Shown piece by piece: positions 54,001 through 64,000 of a stretch of 64,000 bases of DNA; within the stretch, counting starts at the first letter, position 1; each line of letters opens with the position of its first letter. A program made the position numbers and the translations under genes. The notes under the pieces are model-generated. The model made no database searches. It saw only the letters and a list, made by a program, of their open reading frames with translations, and was not told the DNA's origin. Where the stretch lies: contig JACGCM010000882.1 of NCBI GenBank assembly GCA_014058105.1, forward strand, positions 620,001-684,000. The letters are read 5' to 3'. This DNA comes from Kingdonia uniflora (taxonomy: Eukaryota > Streptophyta > Magnoliopsida > Ranunculales > Circaeasteraceae).

Positions 54001-55666
54001 AAATAATGTCAAGGTGGAAATGAAGGATCTTATGCGTTGTTACACTATTAGCTAGACACACATATTCATCATTCATCCTGAGTTGGAATGAGTCATTTAA
54101 GCTTATATAAGAACAACTAAATGTAAACAACATAGTATATGTACATAACAATACTTACCAAAAGAAAGGTTTACAAAAAGATACATGAAACATAAAACTC
54201 TGATTGATGCGGTCATGGCCGCCATAAAAAAGATTATCAGTCTTGATCTATGGATCAGTAAAAAAGTTTGATATATCATGGTCAGTAGCACCAACTTGAT
54301 TAGCATGATCAATGAAATTCATCTCAGCATTCTTTCCTTTGTTGTTGATAGAAGACTGATAAAGATCGACTAGATGTTTAGCCAAACGACAAGTATTTGC
54401 CCAATGACCCATTTTGCCACACCGATAACAGGGTGATTCATAAAATTTATGACATTTATTTTTAGAACCCTTTTCTGTATTATGTTTTGGTGCCGTATTA
54501 TAATCATCATGATTTTGTTGTCCTCGACCACATTCACAATCGCGACCACGTCCATATCCACGTCCTTGACTTGAAAATGAACATGTATGTGCATCAAGCA
54601 CTGGTGTGAAACCGGTAATACGCGATTCATCATTTTTTTTTAATAAAAGCTCATTATTTTGTTCAGCAACTAAGAGACATAATATCAATGCTGAATACTT
54701 GGCAAAGTGACGCTCTCGATATTGTTGTTGTAAAAGCTCATTCGAGGCATAAAATGTAAAATATATTTTCTCTAACATATCTACTTCAGCAATTGTCTCT
54801 CCGCACAGTAAGAGTTACTAGCTTATCTCAAATATAGTGGAGTTGTACTCTGTACCAGATTGAAAATCCTGTAGTCGCAGTTTAAACAGTCATAACGAGC
54901 TTTAGGAAGAATGACCATTTTCAAATTAACCCAAAGGATCAATGGATCTTTTACCGTGAGGTACTCTGATTTACAAATTCTCATGAAGATGATGGCATAG
55001 GAATATTAGCACTTTTGCACGATCCTATAAGGATTCTTGATTTCCTGCATTTATTGTATTACAGAGATTTTTTGCTTCAAGATGGATTTATGCATCCATA
55101 ATCCATGAAAGATAATCCTTTCCAGATAAGTCGAGTGCGAAAAACTTGAACTTTGTGAGATTTGACATTTCCTATAGTATAATAAGAAATAATTTCTAGT
55201 TATAATATATTCAAGCAAATATATATCTGAAAATAAAGATGAGAGAAGATGAACCGATTTTAATATCGAGCACTTCACTTGAGTTGCTTCTCTAAACCTT
55301 GTTGAGAATTTTGGGCAGAGTTTTGACAGTGTCGTGCTGGTTAAGATTTATTTTGCTCAAAGTTTTTGTAGAGTCGTACTTGTTGAGATTTATTTTGCTC
55401 AGAGTTTCGTCAGCGTCGTGCGGATAACGTGTTAAATAAATTGAAGCAAGTAGGTAGAAAAAACAAGTATAGAACAGGCTTTGATAGTATAAGAGAGGAA
55501 AGTTTATTTTATTTTCTCTAATCTTCTAATACAATGGGATGATGTATATATTGATGTTTGGAAGCATGACATGTCATTCATTGGTCATCCACTAATGCAT
55601 GTGTAACATGTGGCGTCACATCATACTTGAAACTCCACATCATGCTCCACATCATGTTTTGTAACA
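51006..55666 (-). mobile_element. Ty1/copia retrotransposon with both LTRs, TSD AGTAA
   Basis: LTRs at 51006-51261 (256 bp, 3') and 55430-55666 (237 bp, 5') are direct repeats (shared TTGATAGTATAAGAGAGGA and GTTTGGAAGCATGACATG). AGTAA flanks both outer ends (51001-51005 and 55667-55671). A polypurine tract, AAGGGGGAG on minus, abuts the 3' LTR. Next to the 5' LTR the minus strand reads CGTTATCCGCACGA, a likely but atypical primer site. Internal sequence is 4.2 kb with gag, protease, integrase, RT and RNase H remnants in copia order, shortened by deletions. It lies within the LINE. Confidence 0.88.
51500..55280 (-). pseudogene. copia gag-pol remnants of the 51006-55666 element
   Basis: In order on minus: gag with zinc knuckle CYRCGKMGHWANTC (54778-54248); protease region where the usual active-site Asp is Asn (CLANSVTTHKIL, about 54060-54020); GAG-pre-integrase CTTCSQGKL and integrase core QEDICEPI with VIIDTS (53613-53347); integrase C-terminal part LGIYIGFNSPTIIRYLEPVT (53204-52797); RT MDVVTVYLYGMLDTDIYMKV (about 52700); YVDNINLI (about 52430); and the RNase H approach (52198-51929). 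The integrase C-terminus abuts RT directly, so several hundred bases of spacer are deleted. Numerous stops and frame changes are present. Confidence 0.8.
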
Positions 55667-55744
55667 AGTAAGATTATTACTCCTATGAGGCTTATTAGCA
55701 GGTATAGATGGCACCCAATTATCTAACCAAATATAAGTGTATTT

Positions 55745-56454
55745 ACCAAATATTTGTGTCAAGGACCACAAAGTCCACCGAATAAAAGAAGTCATCGACT
55801 TGTACGAGTATGTCCATCACCATACCTCTAGGAACTCGAATGGACCTATCAGCTAGTTGTTCACCGAATAAAAGAAGTCATCGACTTGTACGAGTACTTC
55901 TAGACCTAGCTGTTCAAATATCGAGTAAAGAATTAAGTTGACACTAGCGCCTAAATCGAGTAAGGCTTTCCCTATCCAGTTTGCTCCTATGTGACATAAA
56001 ATAGTTGGCATTCTTAGATCTTTATATTTCAAAGGTGCTTTGTTCAAGATTATAGAGCTAATCAGGGCATCCAATTAAATGTCATTATCACTGTCATGGA
56101 TGTTACAAGCATTTTTGGAAATATTCATTCGTCTTTTGAACGTACATAGGTCTTTAATATGTTTCGCGTATGAAGGAATTTGTCGCATCGCCTCACTGAA
56201 ATGAATACTAATCTTAAGATTTTAAAATATTTATTTGGCCTCTTCCTCAAAAATGTTCTTTCTATTTTTGGCAAGCATGTGAGGAAAAAGTGCCCTAAGG
56301 ACTTTAGGTATAATATTTTTTTACCATCATTTCCTTAGGTGAGACTTGTTTAGTTTCTTCCGCTATGAAATCCGTTTCGTGGCTTGGGAGTTCTTCCTCC
56401 TCAATACCATCCTTAAGATTATGATTATCACATGGTTCATCCTCATGCATCTTA
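55745..56454 (-). pseudogene. Ty3/gypsy gag-protease fragment, proximal part
   Basis: The minus strand reads IPSYAKHIKDLCTFKRRMN (about 56190-56130), then KYKDLRMPTILCHIGANWIG followed by KALLDLGASVNLI (retropepsin DLGAS), and ADRSIRVPRGMVMDILVQVD with FFYSVDFVVLDT. This is the gag end and aspartic protease of a plant gypsy element. A 35-bp segment (CACCGAATAAAAGAAGTCAT..., 55776 and 55862) is repeated at an 86-bp interval, so LVQVDDFFYSV is encoded twice. It continues beyond the copia insertion at 62859. Confidence 0.75.
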
Positions 56455-59400
56455 TGTAAGACTTATTATGGCCCACATAAGTAGGGTCCTTTAGTAATTA
56501 TGGGTTTCTAATCATGATGATCCAAGTCCTAATAGGAAACTAATCCTATTGGTTAATGAGGTCAGGGTTTCCTATAACTCTCTACTTTGATAGAAAGTAA
56601 TCCTGATTGAAATAGAAGACTAGGTCCTCTCTCTACCTATATAAGTGTGCCTAGCCCATCAACTAAAGCACAATCTCAAAGAGAAGGTTAAGGGAGAGAA
56701 AACCTAGTTGTCACCGCTCGCCGCCGCTGACGAACACAAAAGACATACCTCAATCAATCAAGCTATGGATCAAGGTATGTGATTATGTTTCCGCATTATT
56801 GTTAATCGTAATTATCGTATTAAGTCCTAGGTCTTTCTAGATCTAATTATTTATAAATCTTGTCATGTTTTACATGTGGTATCATGAGCTATGTTGGACT
56901 TTTACAATTTTTCGATTTTGATTTGTTCGTGTTATGTTTCGTTGTTATGTGATCTTGATCAAGATAAACTTTTGTAATTTTATTCGGTATTGATCGTCGG
57001 ATATGATTTAGGTTTTTCACCGTATAGCATTAAACTTCAAAGTACTAGTTGTTCTCGTATTAACTTTTTCTGTTGTCCTATCGGTGTTTAATCTTAAATA
57101 TACAAGATTGCAGTATTTTATGTCAAACATAACATAAGTTAGGTCATACTAACATAAATTATTTTAGTGGCAGCCTTTACAAATATTTTAATATTTTATT
57201 TTATTATTAGAATTTGAAGGGTTTGAATTTTGGTCGCCATAAAGTTGATATAAATACAAATAACTCCCTCTAGGTATCATTATGTTAATGTATTTTTTTT
57301 TAAGTTTCAATAATTGAGTATTTTGAGATCTGCCACTCTTGAATACCGAGTACTTATTATAAATACTACTTTATAAGGTATTTAGATGCTCATAAAGTAT
57401 ACGTGTTTTTTGAGTTATTTTCCAGTTACATGAAATATATTGACCATGTTTAATATCGATTTGAGATCTGTGATTTTGGCCGGTTGGAAGTCACCAAAGT
57501 GACCCAACTATTATGATGCATGGATATCAAACTGAGTATATAATACAATTTATTTATCTCAAAATATTATGAATTCGCCCAAAGGCGGATTGACTTTTGC
57601 AAGACTAATAAATTGAAATAGGGTAATTTATATGTATTCTAGTTTGTGTTTGGAACTAATAACCCAAAGGTGAAGGATCTTACATATTTTGGCATACACT
57701 TTTAATTAGCCCTATTATATTACTGTTATAACTATTTGAGTGAACATTTTATATATTGCAATTTAGACCCAAAGGTTGATTTGTGATGATATTATTAGTT
57801 CATCATCGAAATATAATTTGGTTTTAATTTCTTATATTATGACTTTATTTATTTATCTATAATTCATAGTATTAATATTTTGTGAGCTTTTAATTATTTT
57901 GAAGTACCGAACCCTGTTTCGCTACATTCGCATACTTCGTCGGTTCCAATTCTCAATGGAACTAATATTTTAGACTGGAGTGAACAAATTCAGTTTCACT
58001 TAGGTGTTATGGATCTTGATTTAGCACTCGTGGTTGAAAAACCCGCTGATCTTTCTATTGAGAACAGTGTAGATGAGAAGACTTTCCATAAAGCTTGGGA
58101 AAGGTCGAATAGGTTAAGCCTTATGTTTATGCGGATGACTATAGCGACTAATATCAAGTCTTCACTTCCTAAGTCTGAAAATGCGAACAAATTTTTAACA
58201 TCTGTGAAAGAACGCTTCAAAACTGCTAATATATCTTTAGCTGGGACTTTAATGGCTAAACTTACTATAATGAAATATGATGGTGTACGAGGCATGCATG
58301 AGCATGTCTTAGAAATGACAAAACTAGCTGCTAAGCTTAAAACGTTGGGGATGGACGTGAATGATTCTTTTATTGTTCAATTTATTTTAAACTCTTTGCC
58401 TTCTCAGTTTGGTCCATTACAAATTTATTATAACACTATTAAGGATAAGTGGAATGTGAATGAATTGGCCAACATGATTATTCAAGAGGAGGTAAGGCTT
58501 AAGCAACAAGGAAATCATTCAGTTCATCTTACAACATAAGAAGCTACAAAGAAATGGAGAAAGCCTGATAAGAAACGAGGATCACTCAAGGTAAATGGGT
58601 CTTCTAATGTTACTAAGGCTCCTAAGACAGAACGCGACAATGAACGTAATAGGTGCTACTTCTGTAAAAAGACGGGGCATGTTCAGAAAGATTGTCAGAA
58701 ACGTAAGGCTTGGTTCGAAAAGAAAGGTAATCATTTAACTTTTGTATGTTTCGAATCAAATCTTACTGAAGTTCCTTCAAATACTTGGTGGATTGACTCG
58801 GGTGCTACTGTTCATGTTTCTAATATGATGCAGAGATTCCTTACGACTCAGAACGCGGAACAAAATAAAAAATTCATATTCATGGGAAATAGAGTTAAAG
58901 CTTCGGTTGAAGCCGTGGGGACCTCTCGTTTATTCTTAAACACTGGACATCATTTAGATTTATTTCTTACCTTCTATGTTCCTTCAGTTTCTCGCAATTT
59001 GCTTTCCTTATCTCTTTTAGACCTTGATGGGTATTCTTTTTACTTTGGAAACGGTTCTTTCAGTTTATTCAAGAATTCCACTTTTATTGGTTCTGGTATT
59101 TTATGTGATGGCCTATATAAATTAAATCCTGATAACATGTTCGCCAAAACCCTTTTGACCCTGCATTCTAATGTTGGAACGAAATGTGTCATAACTAATG
59201 AAAATTCCTCTATCTTGTGGTACAAATGACTGGGGCATATCTCCAGAGAAAGAATGCTGAGATTAGTAAAAGACGGGGTCCTTCCGAACTTAGATTTTAT
59301 AAATTTCGGTGTGTGTGTAGATTGTATTAAAGGCAAAGAAACCAAACACATCAAGAAGGGTGCTACAAGAAGTATGAAGCTTCTTGAAATTATTCATACA

Positions 59401-62400
59401 GACATTTGTGGACCTTTTACCACTCCTTGTTTTATAGAAGAAAAGTATTTTATCATATTTATTGACAACTTTTCACGTTATGGTTATGTCTATTTATTAA
59501 GTGAAAAATCTCAAGCAATAAATGCCGTTGAGGTATACATTACTGAGGTTGAAAGACAATTAGGCAAAAAGGTTAAAGTCATTAAGTCAGATAGAGGTGG
59601 TGAATACTATGGTAGATATGACGAATCGGGTTAGTGTTCTGGCCCATTCGCCAAACTCCTAGAGAAGCTTGGTATTCCTGCTCAATACACAATGCCAGGA
59701 ACGCCACAACAGAATGATGTAGCTGAAAGGCGTAATTGAACTTTAATGGAAATGGTTAGGAGTATGATAATTAATTCAACTTTACCCATATCTTTGTGGA
59801 TTGAAGCTCGAAAGAACGCTGCATATTCATTAAATAGGGTTCCTAGTAAGGTAGTTCTGAAAACTCCATTCCAGCTATGGACTGGAAGGAAACCTAGTTT
59901 AAGACATCTTCATATTTGGGGATGTGCAGCGGAGGCTAGAATTTACAATCCACATGAAAAGAAATTGGACCTTAAAATTATCAGTGAATATTTTATTGGT
60001 TATCCTGATAAGTCTAAAGGATATAGGTTTTACTGTCTTACCTATAGTATGAGAATTGTTGAAACCGGTAATGCAAGATTCCTTGAAAATGGTGAAATTA
60101 GTGGGAAGAGTGAATCACGAAATGTGGTTATTGAGGAAGTTAGGATGAAAGTCCCATTACCAATAACTTCAAATCCTGTTATTGTTCCTATGGTTGTTGA
60201 TCAAATCGATAATACCGAGCAACAATTGGGCAATCAACCACTCCATATTGAGATTGTCACCAATAAACCGATAATAGAGGCACCACAAGAAATAGTTACA
60301 CGCCGATCCCAACGGGAAATGAGATCTGCTATTTCGGATGACTATGTGGTGTACTTACAAGAATCTAAATTTGACATAGGGACTATTAGGGATCCGGTTT
60401 CATTTTCACAAGCCATGGATAGTAATAATTCTACTAAATGGATTGATGCTATGAAAAAAGAGTTAAAATCAATGGAACAAAATGAAGTTTGGGATCTCGT
60501 TGAATTGCCAAAAGGATACAAGAAAGTTGGTTGCAAATGGGTCTTTAAGACCAAGCGCGACAGTAATGGCAATATCAAACGATATAAATCCCGACTTGTG
60601 GCCAAAGGTTTCACTCAGAAAGAAGTCATTGATTACAAGGAGACCTTCTCACCTGTATCAAAGAAGGACTCACTTAGAATTATTATGGCATTGGTGGCTC
60701 ATTATGATTTAGAGTTACACCAAATGGATGTGAAAAGTGCTTTTCTAAATGGGAGTTTAGATGAAGAAGTCTATATGAATCAACCTGAAGGTTTCTCTGA
60801 AAAAGAAAAAGAAAATATAGTTTGTAAGCTTAAGAAATCAATATACGGTCTTAAACAAGCTTCCCGCCAATGGTACATTAAGTTTCACGATACCATTATT
60901 CCTTTTGGTTTTAAGGAAAACATTGTTGATCGATGTATATACCTCAAGGTCAGTGGGAGTAAGTTTATATTTTTGGTTTTGTATGTTGATGATATCTTAC
61001 TTGCTAGTAATGATCTTGGTATGCTTTACCAGACTAAGAAGTTTTTCTCTAAGAACTTTAAAATGAAAGATTTAGGTCAGGCATCTTACATGATTGGAAT
61101 CGAAATCTATCGAGACCGAGCACGAGGATTGTTAGGGCTGTCTCAGAAAGCCTATATTAATAAAGTTTTAGAGAGATTTGGTATGGAGAATTGTCCAGCT
61201 AGTGATGCACCAATTCAGAAAGGTGATAAATTTAGTCTTATGCAATGCCCAAAGACTGAATAGGAACGTAAACAAATGGAAAATATTCTGTACGCATCTG
61301 CCATGGGGAGTCTAATGTATGCTCAGACTTGTACTAAACCAAACATAAACTTTGTCGTTGGTATGCTGGGTAGATATCAAATCAATCCAGGGATGGACCA
61401 TTGGAAAGCTGCAAAGATAGTTATGAGGTACTTGCAAGGAACGAAAGATTACATGCTTACATTTAGGAGGTCTGATCATTTAAAAGTGATCGGTTACTCA
61501 GACTCAGATTTTGTTGAACGCCCTGATAGTAGGAAGTGTACTTTTGGTTGTTTTCCTACTGGCTGGAGGGGCAATTTCATGGAAAAGTATAAAACAAGAT
61601 AGTATTTCATCATCTACTATGGAGGTTGAGTTTGTGATATGCTATGAGGCCACAAATTATGGTTTATGGTTGCAAAATTTTATCTCAGGACTGGAGTTGT
61701 CGACTCTATTTCCAAGCCGTTAAGAATTTATTGTGATAATACCGCAGCAGTCTTTTTCTCCAAGAATGATAAATATCCTAATGGTGTTAAGCACATGGAG
61801 ATAAAATATTTATCAGTCAAGGAGTCTGTTCAGAAACAACGAGTGTTTATAAAATACATAAGTACAATGCTTATGGTTGCAGATCCATTGACAAAGGGAT
61901 TACCGCCAAAGACATTTAAGGAACATGTTCAGAGTATGGGTCTTGGCCGGATTCTATGATGTTTTTCTTTATAGTTATGGATTTTTTTTGTTTGATTGTT
62001 TTCTCTAGACATCTTATTGAGATCTTATTATAGTATGTTTATGATATTTTCCTGTTTACCATTATGTGTACACATGTATGTGATTGGATGAATGATAACA
62101 GGAAAGTCTTTTGACAAGACATTATTGATGGACCTTTTATAGGCTTATTTGTTAACACCTATAAACCTCACTTATGAACCAAGTTAAATAGTTCATTATT
62201 GTTGTAGTACATGGATGAAAATGTGTCACAAATTTGCATAAGACCGCCATGACTCGCTTTAGTAAATTGTTTGATTTTGGTATTATGATAACCAATACAG
62301 ATAGTATGACTTGGATATATAAATTGCGCGCGTGTCAGTTATTTAATCGTTGAGCCCATTTTGAGTCAAAATTTTTGTAAACTAAAATTTTATCGAGTAT

Positions 62401-62858
62401 GATTTTTAAAACTACTTCATATGGGCCAAGTGGGAGAATGTAAGACTTATTATGGCCCACATGAGTAGGGTCCTTTAGTAATTATGGGTTTCTAATCATG
62501 ATGATCCAAGTCCTAATAGAAAACTAATCCTATTGGTTAATGAGGTCAGGGTTTTCTATAACTCTCTACTTTGATGAAAAGTAATCCTGATTAAAATAGG
62601 AGACTAGGTCCTCTCTCTACCTATATAAGTGTGTCTAGCCCATCAACTAAAGCACAATCTCAAAGAGAAGGTTAAGGGAGAGAAAACCTAGTTATCACCG
62701 CTCGCCGCAGCTGACGAACACAAAAGACATATCTCAATCAATCAAGCTATGGATCAAAGTATATGATTATGTTTCTGCATTATTGTTAATCGTGATTATC
62801 GTATTAAGTCTTAGGTCCTTCTAGATCTAATTATTTATAGATCTTGTCATGTTTTACA
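56455..62858 (+). mobile_element. full-length Ty1/copia retrotransposon, TSD TCTTA
   Basis: Two 420-bp LTRs (56455-56874 and 62439-62858) begin TGTAAGACTT and end TTTTACA. TCTTA flanks both outer ends (56450-56454 and 62859-62863). The primer site TGGTATCATGAGC is at 56877, and polypurine AAGTGGGAGAA directly precedes the 3' LTR. A TATA box (CTATATAAG) is at about 56637-56645 in the LTR. By hand count the LTRs differ at about 18 of 420 sites (about 4.3%), a fairly young insertion. It interrupts a gypsy gag-protease gene. Confidence 0.95.
57901..61959 (+). pseudogene. copia gag-pol polyprotein, five stops and two frameshifts
   Basis: One frame carries gag (VPILNGTNILDWSEQIQFHL onward), zinc knuckle CYFCKKTGHVQKDC (58654), protease WWIDSGATVHVSN (about 58788), integrase (HTDICGPF, KVIKSDRGGEYYG), RT (KWVFKTKRDSNGNIKRYKSR; YVDDILLAS at 60982) and RNase H (YCDNTAAVFFSKND, DPLTKGLPPKTF). 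Stops at 58537, 59227, 59632, 59737 and 61261 each look like a single C-to-T change in CAA, CAG or CGA. Frameshifts occur at about 61550 and about 61692. No in-frame ATG precedes the conserved gag start; the first is 58009. The element cannot make its own proteins. Confidence 0.92.
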
Positions 62859-62863
62859 TCTTA

Positions 62864-64000
62864 ACATTGTTTTCGATAATTTTTCCACTCCTAAGTGTGA
62901 TAAGCGCATTCGCATAATCACGGTTTTTTTGAGCTGTCACTTGATCCCTCGGGTTAGGTTGGGTTTGACTAGGAAATGTGTCTTTGTCTCTTGTACTTAA
63001 CCCATAAGCTAACTAAGCGATAGATGTTTTTATTCATGCCATGGATTGCTGATTCATTTGCATGAATTACTGCATGAGTTGGGCATTGGATTGTAATAAG
63101 GCTTGGATGCCATCATCCGAATGTGGTTTTCTATTTTGAGGATCAATATATGGAGTGGTTTGCTGAGGGAGGTTGGTGGTTGGGTTGATAAGACTGACTA
63201 GATTGATTAAGATTAGGTTGGTAAGGTTGACTCCCTTAAGAGCTCCCCTAGTGATAAGATCTTCCATATGAATTGTTAGAATTATTCGAGTAAGAGTTAT
63301 TCCTCCCTGAAGAACTCCCTTGAATAAATGATTGGTTATAGGGTAATAAAGAAGGTTTTTGATAATAAAAACGTTCACATGATCTTTCTTCACCTCCATA
63401 ATTCCATGAATTAATGGGCAGTCTTGAACAAAAGTGTTATGGGTTTTCACACACAGTACAGGCCGACATTTCGATATGAAAAATGGGTGCTTTAGTAGAT
63501 ATCTTGTTATTTGTGATTTCTAAAGACTCTATTTTTTAGAAGATAGTCGTCAATGTAGCCTCTAATTTGGAGTTAGATCCAACTCCAAAGGCCTTACCCC
63601 CATATTTTTGGATATTATTTTCTCTCATGGTGCCCCAGGTTTGTAATTTTTTGGCCATTTCTTCCAAGAATATCCAACCCTATTCTTCATCCTTATCAGT
63701 GAATTGGCCTAAGCAAATGAATTCAACAGTTTTATTAGTATTGGCGTTTAACCCATCATAAAGGCTTTTTATATACTCATAGCGTCTAATCCAATCGTCT
63801 TGAAAGTCTACTTCAAATTGGATTAGGATATCAATAAGGTCAGATTTTTATAGACTTTCAAGACAATTTTTAGGATCTCGATACCATTGTTTCTTACATT
63901 AAATATGCACACTATGATGATCGTACAAGAATGAATGTCTGAAATAGAAACACAACAGTCTTTAATCAAAGGTTAGGTATTTTCTCATTCTAGTAAACAA
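62864..64000 (-). pseudogene. Ty3/gypsy gag, distal part (continues off window)
   Basis: Minus-strand frames carry LYDGLNANTNKTVEFICLGQ (about 63770-63700), QTWGTMRENNIQKYGG, CPLI, the Asn/Ser/Gln-rich NPTTNLPQQTTPYIDPQNRK, LLQSNAQLMQ, then LSTRDKDTFPSQTQPNPRDQ and LRSGKIIENN. These are the gag and linker motifs (FPSQTxxNP, ITLRSGK) of plant gypsy elements, upstream of the protease at 55745-56454. Multiple stops and frameshifts show a dead copy. Both pieces were one gene before the copia insertion. Confidence 0.72.

Larger units (their letters stand above)
47190..55750 (-). mobile_element. LINE ORF2 C-terminal part, split by three LTR insertions
   Basis: The minus-strand order is kept across the insertions. 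Segment 55750-55672 reads WLDNWVPSIPANKPHRSN. Segment 51005-50658 reads THVVEWVSQLILHHLRRW, KIKWFPETNGKFIIKSAYKH and LQLFVWKIIKDLLPFKAILF (zf-RVT). Segment 48755-48193 reads LPNEVYPISY, SHALFQCTWAAKLWFL and RNase H TDASWISEIHIAGLGFVLLD. Segment 47376-47190 reads WVNSLVANMDILLVTDYQRV. The frame is continuous across each insertion when one 5-bp target copy is ignored. An A-tail-like run (T8 on +, 47055-47062) may mark the 3' end. Frameshifts elsewhere show it is dead. Endonuclease and reverse transcriptase are missing upstream, where gypsy DNA begins. Confidence 0.8.

Overview
This window is nuclear DNA of a flowering plant, most likely a eudicot. It is AT-rich, genes are split by GT/AG introns, and the families are plant ones: mTERF, F-box/DUF295, cellulose synthase-like C, PPR, Ty1/copia, Ty3/gypsy, LINE, hAT, CACTA and Harbinger MITEs, plus an endogenous pararetrovirus. 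No tRNA, rRNA, CRISPR or bacterial-type gene was seen. Only one conventional gene looks intact, the mTERF gene at 5274-6404 (-). Nearly everything else is a pseudogene, a captured exon or a mobile element.

Layout. 0-5 kb: a Harbinger-type MITE (417-792), a LINE endonuclease fragment and unassigned DNA. 5.2-6.4 kb: intact mTERF gene, followed by a hAT-type element with an 8-bp target duplication. 7.4-9.4 kb: a PPR fragment broken by a CACTA end, then exon fragments of a RAD21/SCC1 cohesin and a PHD-finger/acetyltransferase protein. 9.8-11.2 kb: decayed copia and LTR pieces. 12.6-13.8 kb: CSLC pseudogene bracketed by a 200-bp repeat. 15.1-16.6 kb: F-box/DUF295 gene with two -1 frameshifts. 17-18.4 kb: repeats with TATTCGAATA palindromes. 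19.6-20.8 kb: second mTERF copy, a pseudogene.

20.8-29.1 kb: an endogenous Caulimoviridae copy. About three tandem 625-bp units (end of the transactivator/viroplasmin gene plus intergenic promoter) lead into a tRNA-Met primer site, then movement protein, coat protein and the start of pol on the + strand. These are joined to an inverted piece (end of pol, transactivator, intergenic region) on the - strand. All viral frames are broken. 29.1-31.6 kb and 42.1-46.2 kb are two copies of one duplicated block. It holds LINE zf-RVT/RNase H sequence and ends near a Helitron-like terminus; the second copy contains a triplicated 854-bp unit.

31.7-42 kb: F-box-associated and RNase H remnants, a gypsy LTR fragment, an aldo-keto reductase pseudogene, a LINE ORF1 fragment, and a mosaic of exon fragments from at least five unrelated host genes: CTU2, a ZRANB3/SMARCAL1-like helicase, DNA polymerase delta, TVP38/TMEM64 and nuclear-pore anchor NUA. 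47-56 kb: one LINE (-) interrupted by three LTR insertions, each with a matching 5-bp target duplication: a solo LTR (47377-48187), a 1.9-kb non-autonomous element (48756-50652) and a copia element (51006-55666). 55.7-64 kb: a gypsy gag/protease region (-) split by a full-length copia element (56455-62858, TSD TCTTA).

The window is therefore a nested retroelement island containing one intact gene. Its most unusual content is the exon-capture mosaic with recurring Helitron-like termini and the rearranged viral copy whose tandem units end at the primer-binding site. All similarity calls are by eye; no database search was run.
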